Shown here: piece by piece, positions 1 to 7,103 of the stretch
Layout of the letters: every line of letters starts with the position of its first letter
Position numbering within the stretch: the first letter of the stretch is position 1
Assembly: GCA_009733575.1 (NCBI GenBank)
Contig: ML770291.1
Location: 1-11,714 of the forward strand
Length of the DNA: 11,714 bases
Direction of reading: 5' to 3'
DNA from: Gymnopus androsaceus JB14
Lineage: Eukaryota > Basidiomycota > Agaricomycetes > Agaricales > Omphalotaceae
Translations under genes and position numbers: made by a program
Notes under the pieces: model-generated
The model's input: only the letters and a program-made list of their open reading frames with translations
The model's database searches: none
What the model was told of the DNA's origin: nothing

Positions 1-377
1 AGACTTTTGAAACAACTAGATTTTGTAATATCCTGTAATACAACAAATTACTACCTTTTGCAGAAGCGGCGCTTTATGGACAGTGTCATCCCAGAATACT
101 CTGGTGATTTTCAATGCTGAGGATATTGTTCATTTGGAATGTGTACAACTACAGGTTGAATAGGAGGAAAAGTTGAAGAGGAGGAGGAGGGTATAAGAAA
201 AATGAAAAAGGAAAACATAGACTCAAAACTAAGCATATAACAGGGTACTTCCTTCTCGGTTTGGACTCGCAAATCCTCTATTTTACTCTGAGTAGCTATT
301 GACCTTGTCATCAGCTTAATTTCTGATTGAAACTTACCAGATCATCACCTCACAAGCTGCTGCACTGGCTCAAGGTA
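1..377. other. AT-rich flank, no firm gene; splice-like signals on minus strand
   Basis: No gene can be defined here. On the minus strand there is a good donor (GTAAGT, plus-strand ACTTAC at 337-342). A short open stretch near 115-55 reads KITRVFWDDTVHKAPLLQK and ends at a possible GTAGTA donor. Another open stretch (about 300-240) contains SKIEDLRVQTEKE. These could be exons of a minus-strand gene that continues past the left edge, but no continuous spliced frame could be built. A (GAG)n-like purine run lies at about 175-192. The upstream part of any such gene would have been split by the hAT element that starts at 386. Confidence 0.2.
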
Positions 378-954
378 CTTGCAATTAGGGTTTTGAAGTA
401 CAATTTATTAAACTGCAAATAAATCATAAATTGTATTGTATTGTACTGAAAAATGTATCACTGAAGCTTGTACTGATACACAGTTTAAATCAGTACAGGT
501 TTACAGTTTATTCAAAATGTGAAAATTGCTTAAACTGCTTTGAATCAGTTTAAATCAGTACACATTTACAGCAGGTTATACTAGTGCAAACATTGCATTA
601 CACCCACTAAACAAGCTTACAATGTTATTTATTACTTCAATGTTGATCAAGATGTACTTTGAATATTTTATGAGAACTTCCTATAACATGGATGTGGTAA
701 AACATTACATATCTGGTAGCAAATAGTGTATAAATGATCAGTTCATGTCAGTTTATATTGATATAAACCAATTTGAATCTGAACTGATTTAAACTCATAA
801 ATTGTATTGTATTGCACTGATTGTATCAGTACAATCAGTACAAGTACACAGTTTAACCAGTTTTCAATAAATCTTGTACCAGTACAATTCATGATTTATT
901 GGATTTGGACCAAATAAATTGCATTGCATTGTACTTTGAAACCCTACTTGCAAT
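378..954. mobile_element. Non-autonomous hAT-type element (MITE) with 8-bp target duplication
   Basis: The element proper is 386-946 (561 bp). It is flanked by exact 8-bp direct repeats CTTGCAAT at 378-385 and 947-954. Its termini are inverted: the left end starts TAGGGTTTTGAAGTACAAT and the right end read in reverse starts TAGGGTTTCAAAGTACAAT. An 8-bp duplication and TIRs of the form YARNG are the known hallmarks of the hAT superfamily. The interior holds no transposase frame. It is rich in short repeated motifs: CAGTTTAAATCAGTAC at about 482 and 546 and related copies, and TTGTATTGTATTGTACTG near 432 with a related copy near 799. These resemble the subterminal transposase-binding repeats of hAT elements. 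The perfect target duplication and nearly identical ends suggest a fairly recent insertion, mobilised by a transposase encoded elsewhere. Confidence 0.88.
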
Positions 955-1377
955 ATCATACAGGTATAAATTAACTACTATAAACTAACCTTCCAATTTC
1001 TTGAAATTAATGATTCTCAGCAGATCAATGTGTGTTTTTATCTTTATTCTGAAGTTGTATTATGCATGGAGAGGCTAACAAAATGGCAAGATTGCACCAT
1101 TTCAACCAACTGTTCAGTCACACATCACCTCCAAAAAATTGGACGGTGGTTTACTTTTTTCTCTCAAATTTTCGCAAATTTTGGGTAAGTATTTTTTATT
1201 GTCTACTTTTTTGAACTCCATGAACAGTTCATCAAAACGTGCAGAAACTCATTACAGTGCTACTATATATCTGTATAATGATTTTAGAAGTGAATCCTTG
1301 TACTTAATACTGCATGTCTGAGAGGGAAGGGACAAGCCACAGTCCAATTGATTTGATTGCTATGTGGTTGATTAGAT
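955..1377. other. AT-rich spacer, nothing firm
   Basis: No convincing gene is seen. On the minus strand a GTTAGT donor-like site (plus AACTAAC near 984-990) follows a short open stretch reading IDLLRIINFKKLE, which itself follows an acceptor-like AACTTCAG. With the signals at 240-342 this could be a small exon of an interrupted minus-strand gene, but it is too short to support. On the plus strand only a 60-residue chance frame (1139-1321) is present. Confidence 0.25.
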
Positions 1378-1570
1378 TGGCATATGCTGGCATAAGTATC
1401 CCATGCCCAACATCAGCAAAACCTGGGTGATCCCATAGCAAGGTCCCCCTCTGTGCAGCTCTGTACAGCTCTGTACAGAGCTGTACAGAGCTGCACAGAG
1501 GGGGACCTTGCTATGGCGAACACCCAGGTTTTGCTGATGAATTGGGACATATGCCAGCCTAGGCATGGCA
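1378..1570. mobile_element. Palindromic fold-back / MITE-like element
   Basis: Most of this segment can fold on itself. The left arm, from about 1386 (GCTGGCATAAGTATCCC), matches the reverse of the right arm ending near 1558 (GCTGGCATATGTCCC read in reverse). Both arms share CATCAGCAAAACCTGGGTG and then enter the exact palindrome at 1433-1516. The outer ends also begin TGGCAT / TGCCAT, so the limits are uncertain by about 10 bp. No clean target duplication could be assigned, so the superfamily is unknown. There is no coding capacity; frames on both strands are mirror images of the hairpin. Confidence 0.6.
1433..1516. repeat. Exact 84-bp palindrome, zero spacer
   Basis: Positions 1433-1474 are the exact reverse complement of 1475-1516, with the axis between 1474 and 1475 in CTGT|ACAG. 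Each half contains two stepped 10-bp units, CTCTGTGCAG and CTCTGTACAG, plus AAGGTCCCCCT. There is no loop spacer. The outer arms of the surrounding element have diverged, so the core is better preserved than the flanks. Confidence 0.95.
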
Positions 1571-1790
1571 CATGAGTCTTCAACAGGCTCATTTGATTTA
1601 AAGATGGATCATCATTATGGAAATGAGAAAAATGTCTGAAGAGGCTTGGAAGAGGCGATAGTATGACAAGAGACTTAAATGGGGGCAACTGATTTGAATC
1701 AAGATGTGATGGTGGTGGAGATGTGCTGGACTAGTCGGTACCTGTTACCTCCTGTTACAGTGCTTTAGTATTTGGTCACATCGTAACTAA

Positions 1791-1982
1791 GGCTGTGTTG
1801 ATCGACTGGGCTTTTTCAGCCCAAAAAAGCAGGTTAATTGACCAGCCGCAATTATCTCGGTTTTCCCCGCAACAAGTTTTCCATGTACATTATTTAAAGT
1901 ATGTATTCTATATATTTAATATATACTTGAGAGTACTTGTGGGCAACCGGCAAGCTGGTCAAGCCGGTCAATCAATAGAGCC
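1791..1982. mobile_element. Possible short MITE with imperfect terminal inverted repeats
   Basis: The left end GGCTGTGTTGATCGACTGGG and the right end read in reverse, GGCTCTATTGATTGACCGGC, match at 15 of 20 positions. The 192 bp between them has no coding capacity and repeats the motif TTGACCRGC near both ends. Target duplications are not evident (TAA on the left, CTT on the right), so this is either an old insertion or chance. The GGCTNTNTTGAT terminus resembles PIF/Harbinger-like ends, but that is inference. Confidence 0.35.
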
Positions 1983-2377
1983 CTTTGTACGATGCACCGG
2001 TTTGCCTTTCTAACAACAATGCCTCGCAGCCATGAAGACTTTACAATCATGCTAAGTCATGCAACGAGTTACAGTACAACACAATCTTATTTGTAAGATG
2101 GCACAAACCTGCCAGCAAAAGAATGTGTGGAAAATCGAGATTGACTGGCTGTAAGTTTGGAGACATTTTTGCGGGTGCAAGTCAGTTTCCGTAAGTATGT
2201 ATGCTTATCTTTGGCTGTACTCTGACAATCTGGCAAGGCAAAGATACATCATATTTATTATGATGAGACAAGTTATTGATGAGTTCATCAACAACTGCCT
2301 TGCCGCAGTTGAGTCTTTAACTCATTCAGTTCTAGTCTTTACATATATACTGCTTCAAAAAGTCTACATACTAGACT
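1983..2377. other. AT-rich spacer between elements
   Basis: No gene can be supported. Two plus-strand GTAAGT donor-like sites (about 2151 and 2191) and one copy of a 29-bp repeat (2104-2132) are present. The open frame from 2197 on the plus strand reads as hydrophobic, Cys/His-rich low-quality protein and looks like chance. Confidence 0.3.
2104..2132 (+). repeat. 29-bp direct repeat, copy 1
   Basis: The sequence starts CAAACCTGCCAGCAAAAG and matches the copy at 2425-2453 at 27 of 29 positions. The two copies are about 320 bp apart in the same orientation. Flanking bases do not match, so this may be a remnant of an older duplication. Confidence 0.6.
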
Positions 2378-2737
2378 TTACACCCATATGTCATGTGATA
2401 ATACCGTGTTGTTCACAAATGCATCAAACTTGCCAGCAAAAGAATATGTGGAAGTTGCTGTTCTTCCTCTTGGAATTCTATACATGGTGCATATCCTTCT
2501 CCCTTTCAAAGTCTCATACAAGGTACTAACTTCATGGTATATCCAAGATGACATTTTTCCTATTTGGTCAAAAAGTATCTTCTTAGTGTCAATGTCATCC
2601 TGACTCATAAATGCATCTAGGCGCCTACACAGTACTTTTCTGGATTTATTTATATCTCCAAACTCATCAAGACCAGAACAAGAGACTAAAAATTTATCAA
2701 AGTTTCCTTTTATCACTGTACTTGTTGCTGTGGTCAC
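2378..2737 (-). CDS. Unrecognised 119-residue open frame, probably a gene fragment
   Basis: This open frame stands out in an AT-rich region where chance frames are shorter. The protein is hydrophilic, with a protein-like patch FDQIGKMSSWIYHEVSTLYE (roughly residues 56-75) and a tail SFAGKFDAFVNNTVLSHD. No family is recognised. The tail lies over the second copy of the 29-bp repeat; the first copy, read in the same direction, encodes a similar SFAGRF segment. That would fit an old partial duplication of coding DNA. Start context and splicing are unknown. It could equally be a chance frame or a transposon-derived scrap. Confidence 0.22.
   Translation of the reverse strand: MTTATSTVIKGNFDKFLVSCSGLDEFGDINKSRKVLCRRLDAFMSQDDIDTKKILFDQIGKMSSWIYHEVSTLYETLKGRRICTMYRIPRGRTATSTYSFAGKFDAFVNNTVLSHDIWV
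2425..2453 (+). repeat. 29-bp direct repeat, copy 2
   Basis: This is the partner of 2104-2132 (27 of 29 identical). It lies inside the 119-residue minus-strand frame, where it encodes the SFAGKF segment. Confidence 0.6.
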
Positions 2738-2894
2738 CGTTCTTCAAATGTTAGCGGACTATGAGTCGCTTCTTTCAACCATTGTTCCTGGTATTCAATT
2801 TGATGGACCAGCTCAATCTGATGGGCCAGCTAACAAAAACTTGATTTTATATTTGAATTTGCGGTAAGCTCCGTTTACATTATTTACTCTGGAG

Positions 2895-3865
2895 GTCTGC
2901 ATCTTATTTCACATGGTAAGAGTTGCTGCAGAGGCTGTTTTCATAGTGGGGAGGTAAGCAGTATACTTGCTATTATATTCACTCATGAACAATTTAAGAG
3001 CCTGTTCGGCAAAAGATGACATTGAACTTTGACCGCTAAATCTTGCCTATATATAGCAAATGACTAATTGCTCCACAAATTTTGGTGATTCAATTTTTAG
3101 TCATTTGCTATATATAGGCAAGATTTAGCGGTCAAAGTTCAACGTCATCTTTTGCTGAACAGGCTCTAACCAATATCCAAAAACATGCTAATGAGACAAT
3201 TTTAGTGCTGTATCGGACATCATACTTGTCAGTAATCAGGTAATTTAAAAAAATCCATTAATAACCTCCCTCCACGATCTAGTTATGTCGTTGCCACTTC
3301 ATTTGGGGCGCAAGAAAATCTGTGATTGCTATTCCGGCCTTTATATGTATTATTACCCTTGGTGATTTTTCCAGTGTGATTTTTACAAGATGCCAGTGCA
3401 TGCTACTAACACCATTAATTGAAGGGGTCATAATTGCAGCACTAGTGGAAGAAGTAAGAGCCAATTCTGCCTTTTTGAGTGGAACATCAACAGTGGCAGA
3501 CATTGCACAAATCATGTCCATAGCATTCACTGCTTCCACACTTCTGACAAATCTTGTTGTCACCGGACTTATAGGTCAGTCAATGCAAATCATTCTGTTT
3601 TCATTCAGTGATTAATGTATTATATTAGCAGGCAGAATATGGTGGCTAAGCCAGTTGGCAAATTGTTATCCAACCTTTCCTAGATTGGATAGAAGTGTCA
3701 GTGACAAGAGAATTCACCATCTCATATCAATTGTGTACACTGGACAGTTTTAATTTTTCTTGCAGATTGAAAAGCTAATTCCCATACTAGTACAGAGTCT
3801 GGCATATTATATCCCTTCACCATAATTGTTGCTCTAGCATTGTCTTCACATATCAGCCCTGTTAG
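2895..3865 (+). pseudogene. Decayed multi-pass membrane protein gene (fungal seven-TM-like hypothetical family)
   Basis: Four exon pieces splice cleanly: 2895-2953, 3206-3239, 3283-3574 and 3632 onward, with introns 2954-3205, 3240-3282 and 3575-3631. The product contains SDIILVSNQLCRCHFIWGAR, then a hydrophobic helix (VIAIPAFICIITLG). Next comes IMSIAFTASTLLTNLVVTGL, joined across the last intron to GRIWWLSQL. Helix, RC..FIWG.RK motif, helix, then TNL..TGLIG.IWW is the layout I associate with a large uncharacterised membrane-protein family expanded in Agaricomycetes; that link is recall, not a search. The copy is broken: an in-frame stop TAA lies at 3751-3753 in a would-be helix, and a frame change follows near 3815, after which TIIVALALSS resumes in another frame. 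The 5' exons are not recognisable. One intron is swollen by a MITE (2998-3166). Confidence 0.6.
2995..3169. mobile_element. PIF/Harbinger-type (Tourist-like) MITE with TAA target duplication
   Basis: The element proper is 2998-3166 (169 bp). It consists of two 70-bp inverted arms (2998-3067 and 3097-3166) that pair at 68 of 70 positions around a 29-bp loop. The ends read GAGCCTGTTCGGCAAAAG and, in reverse from the right, GAGCCTGTTCAGCAAAAG. It is flanked by TAA at 2995-2997 and 3167-3169. A 3-bp TWA duplication and a G(A/G)GCCTGTT-type terminus are known for the PIF/Harbinger superfamily. It has no coding capacity. It sits wholly inside intron 2954-3205 of the membrane-protein pseudogene; removing the element and one duplication leaves an intron of about 80 bp. 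Confidence 0.88.
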
Positions 3866-3888
3866 AGTAAATCTATGGCAGCTTTTCT

Positions 3889-4268
3889 TAAGTAAGTCGC
3901 TTTTTTCTTAAGTAATTCTTGAGAATTTACTCAGGATTAAATTTAAGAAAAACAACTTTAAATAGTAAGTACAAGTACTCGAGCTTTACTTAAGTAATCA
4001 TTGTATAAGTAATCCTTAGGATTCTACCTTGAGTAAAGTACTTGAGTAAAGTACTTGAGTAAAGTACTTAAGTAAGGTACTTTACTCAAGTATAAGTAAA
4101 GTGTAGGTGAATTTTTGAAAGTAAGAAAGCTACATACTTAAGTAAATGCAATACTCAAGTAAAGACTAAGTACAATAGCAACCCAAAGTAAGTATTGTGA
4201 TTACTCGGGAAAGTACTCAAAAAAATACTTGAGAAAGTAATCAAAATATAGGAAAGTATGATCAAACA
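3889..4268. repeat. Repeat block of ACTTGAGTAAAGT-type motifs, probable transposon end or MITE
   Basis: This is a dense array, in both orientations, of variants of ACTTAAGTAA, ACTTGAGTAAAGT and TACTCAAGTA. Its axis of symmetry is near 4080, where GTACTTAAGTAAGGTAC is followed by inverted copies. Outer segments CTTTTCTTAAGTAA (left) and CTTTCTTGAGTACTCC (right, read in reverse) are loosely inverted. No terminal repeat or target duplication could be fixed, so the limits are approximate. The motif closely resembles the subterminal repeats at the ends of Tol2-like hAT transposons. That suggests a hAT relative, but it is inference. The right edge comes within about 60 bp of the stop codon of gene A and may contribute to its 3' untranslated region. 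Confidence 0.55.
4028..4079 (+). repeat. Four tandem copies of a 13-bp unit
   Basis: CTTGAGTAAAGTA is repeated exactly three times (4028-4040, 4041-4053, 4054-4066). A variant copy CTTAAGTAAGGTA follows (4067-4079). It forms the core of the surrounding repeat block. Confidence 0.9.
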
Positions 4269-4328
4269 TACGGAAGAAGGATGTAAGGAGTACTCAAGAA
4301 AGTTTAATATAGAAAAAGATTGCAACAC

Positions 4329-6731
4329 CTACTTTCGCCTAAGACGCTTGCGCGGACCGCTCATGCTACTTCCAACGTCCATTTGCTCCCCTACAGTTCG
4401 TTTGCTGCGACGGAGGGGCTGTTGCTGGATTTGTGAACCACGTGTTTTTGGAGGCGAAGGCGGAGGCACAACATTTTCTCCCTCTGACTCTCCCTGCCTT
4501 ACTGCTCCGCGCCCCTTAGATCCCTTGCCACCTTTCTTGCCCACTTCCCTGCATGTCTCCGCACTGCTGGTATCCGTTGAGCGAGACTCGTTGTCTGCCC
4601 TTGTATTTGCGTCGCCTTCTGTGAGTGTTTCAGAGGCAGGGAGTTGGTTCATCGGCAGTATCCATCCAACTATCCTCATCCTCATGGGCACCATTCTCTG
4701 CATCCCTCATCCCGCTCGTCGCTACGTTATCTAAAGCTGCAATCTCTACAGCATCAGGCTCTGCCATGTGGGAAGTCGAAGTCGCAGGGACTAGTGCCTT
4801 TGCAGAGCTAACAGAAGACTCTGCCGTGTTGGAAGGAGACATGAGACGATCAGTCTCCGAAACTGTAGGATCATCTGCGATTGTCGATGGAGCAGCGGCA
4901 GCAGCTGGAGTTCTCGACAGTGTGGGAGTATGCGAAGAAGACGCGGGAGTAGTATCCAGACATCTTGAAAGGAGTAGTGGGCGGATCGGGAATCGTTGTA
5001 GGATCAGCAGCATCTGGTGTTTTCAAAGGAGCGATATTGGAAGTCAAAGTGGGAGCCTCCAAACTGGGACCCTTCAACGCAAAGACTCCGCCTTTATCGG
5101 AGTAGTTCACCATGAGATGTTCGAATAGATCTAGGAACCAGCCTCCCGTGATTGCTGCACTCCGGAGTCTCAAATGAGCCGGTAGTAGAGTAGTGTCGTA
5201 GTAATTGCTGGGATTGCTGTCAATGACATCGTAATCTACAGGCCCTGTATAGCCGGCTTGGACTAGAAATGATGATGAGCAAGATCTAGCGAAACAAAAA
5301 TGCAAAACTTACACCAGATTACAGTCATAAAATCTTCATAGACCTGTCGTAGCTGTGATCTTGATGCATCGTCGAAGTCGGATATTGTGGGGAACCGGGC
5401 GCGGCCTTCACTATCAATAGGTATTTCGGTGATTAGCTTGAGATCCTTAATCACTACGAAAACAATTGTCAGCATCGAGGAGCAAAAAGAAAAGAAAATC
5501 AGCTGACTTCCTTCTTTCAAGGTCTCATGCAGGTGAGCTGAAAGTACGCGGTACAGTCCCTCATGGTCTTTCAAAACTTCCGGAAATGTAGCGCGGCACT
5601 TCGTGTCCGAACTCGCAAAAATGCTAACCGTGTCCTGCATCAGTAGTGTTCACACATGTATATAACATGAAGACACTTACCCATGACTGGCGACCTTTCG
5701 ACCTTCGTGACCAAAGCCTTCGTCAAAAGTAATAACTGTGACGATCTCTCCCTGTCCAATGTGTCCAAACTGTAGGCACCCTTTGAGTAATGTCGATAAG
5801 GAGGACACGAAACGCTCTCGATTGCTACAAATTATAGGTGGTTAGGGCACCAATCACAACAAGATACAGCGAGCTCACCCTTCAATGTCGCACTCAGCAG
5901 CGGCACACTTTTCCCACTTGTTGCGTTCATCACCACTCAAATCATTCCACTCTTTAATAATCTCGTCCTCCTTCACGCCCCGGCTACCAGCGAATGCCAC
6001 TCTCCCCGATTTCACTTCCATATCAGCCGAAGTTAGCTCGTTGAAGAACTTTGCGAGGTCGCGAAGCTTTGCCCAGGACAAAGCTGCCGGCAGATTAGTC
6101 GCTGAAGGAAGGTCACCAGGAGAGTGACTCTGGTTCTTCTGTGCTTCAGCAATGTTCTGGTGAGGTTTAGCGTCGGTTGTTTGAGGTTTGACATCCTTGG
6201 TCTGAGATCTGATATCCGTCGCCTGCTTCTTCTGAGGTTGCGTGTCTTTGTTTGCATTATTATCGAACCATTTCTGCAGACTCTGAGTGGACAGTGAGCG
6301 TGGCACTGAAAACGAGGAAGCAAAATACACACCTTCTTCCAATCTTCAGCTGTCATCGACGGTGGGGTGGCGAAGGACGGTTGGTTCACCAGATGTTTGG
6401 CATAGATCGCGTCGAAAGCTAGTCTCCGCTTTTGACCGTGGGCCTTGTACTCAGAGACGAGCCCTTGTAAAAATTGCTTCTGAGTCGTAGAGTAGTTATA
6501 GCGTCCTTTACTCTAACAGGCTATGATCAGACGTGAAACTTCTGACGCGTTATAGGAGCAACTTACTGAGGCTTTTCCTGCGTTTTCCACTGCACCAGTT
6601 TCACCCGAACTCTCCTGCTGTGTGGGTTGTGTCGTTGTTGCAGTTACTTCAATAACATTCGTCGAATCCACGTTGGCAGAAGTATCGCCAGTAGTTGTTG
6701 TTTTGTTCATCGCAATTGTAAGCGTAGGCAC
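4329..6731 (-). CDS. Gene A: unrecognised multi-exon protein, about 646 aa
   Basis: Function unknown. Exons on the minus strand are 6731-6567, 6479-6333, 6273-5879, 5824-5681, 5623-5508, 5453-5313 and 5262-4962, then 4912-4671 and 4618-4329. All introns are GT...AG, 49-87 bp, and keep one frame to the stop at 4329. The first six are well supported; the last two (4913-4961, 4619-4670) have weak donors (GTCTGG, GTTGGA) and could instead be 1-base frameshifts. The protein has a Thr-rich start (a second Met is 7 codons in) and a charged helical module at residues 56-104 (KQFLQGLVSEYKAHGQKRR, ending MTAEDWKK). A Lys/Gln-rich linker and a conserved-looking middle (about 170-430, including NPSNYYDTTLLPAHLRLRS) come next. 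The tail is a disordered Thr/Pro/Ser region ending in basic PRKRLRRK, a likely nuclear signal. The layout resembles uncharacterised Agaricomycete proteins I recall, but no domain name can be given. The 24-bp motif at 6937-6960 lies upstream. Confidence 0.72.
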
Positions 6732-7103
6732 TGTGAATGAGTCGCAGAGAAGATGGTGGAGCTAGAGTAAGAAGGTTGGACGTGGTGGTAGACTTGGCCA
6801 CAAACAGATTGGTCATTGGATAATTAGAAAATGAGATAATTGGACGAACAATGAATTACCTAGGCTATCTCTTTTCCGATTGTTAGATTTTGCTAGATTC
6901 GATGTACAATGACCGCGATAGGGCCACACAATGGGGTAGTTTAAGGTCGTCTCGGACCACGGATCACGGTCATCTAAGATCAAAGCGTACATTTTTGGCT
7001 CAAAAAGGTGCTCACACTGAAATTCTTTAAACACGCCATTTGATTAAGATAGTGATTGAACGGATTATGAAACGGTAATTCGTAGAACAGATACAGTACA
7101 TAT
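6732..7103. other. Intergenic region between genes B and A
   Basis: This 372-bp gap separates the stop of gene B from the first Met of gene A, both on the minus strand. It should hold the terminator of B and the promoter of A. No gene is seen; the 73-residue minus frame at 6813-7034 looks like chance. The only notable content is the 24-bp motif at 6937-6960. No clear TATA box was identified. Confidence 0.5.
6937..6960 (-). promoter_or_regulatory. Shared 24-bp upstream motif, copy near gene A
   Basis: Read on the minus strand it starts GTGGTCCGAGACGACCTTAA, with its near edge about 205 bp upstream of the gene A start. It matches the sequence upstream of gene B (8423-8446) at 22 of 24 positions, in the same orientation relative to the gene, while flanking bases do not match. 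It may be a binding site for a common regulator; the factor is unknown. Confidence 0.45.

Noticed and set aside
1372..1688. Overlapping minus-strand open frames of 64 and 91 residues
   Set aside because: They lie across the palindromic element and merely read the hairpin; repeated SVQLCTALY-type peptides come from the 10-bp stepped repeats.
1741..1766. Short direct repeat CCTGTTAC
   Set aside because: Too short to be informative in isolation.
3279..3563. Minus-strand 94-residue frame
   Set aside because: It is the antisense of the hydrophobic exon of the membrane-protein pseudogene, which has coherent splicing and a recognisable motif on the plus strand.
4258..5128. Plus-strand open frames of 158 and 167 residues
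   Set aside because: They are antisense to the low-complexity tail of gene A; the minus strand gives a spliced, continuous protein with a sensible basic end.
5624..5690. Frame break between two exons of gene A at the acceptor ATGCAG|GACACG
   Set aside because: Using the next acceptor (GGTTAG, intron 5624-5680) restores the frame and gives HG-IFASSDTKC, so no frameshift is needed here.
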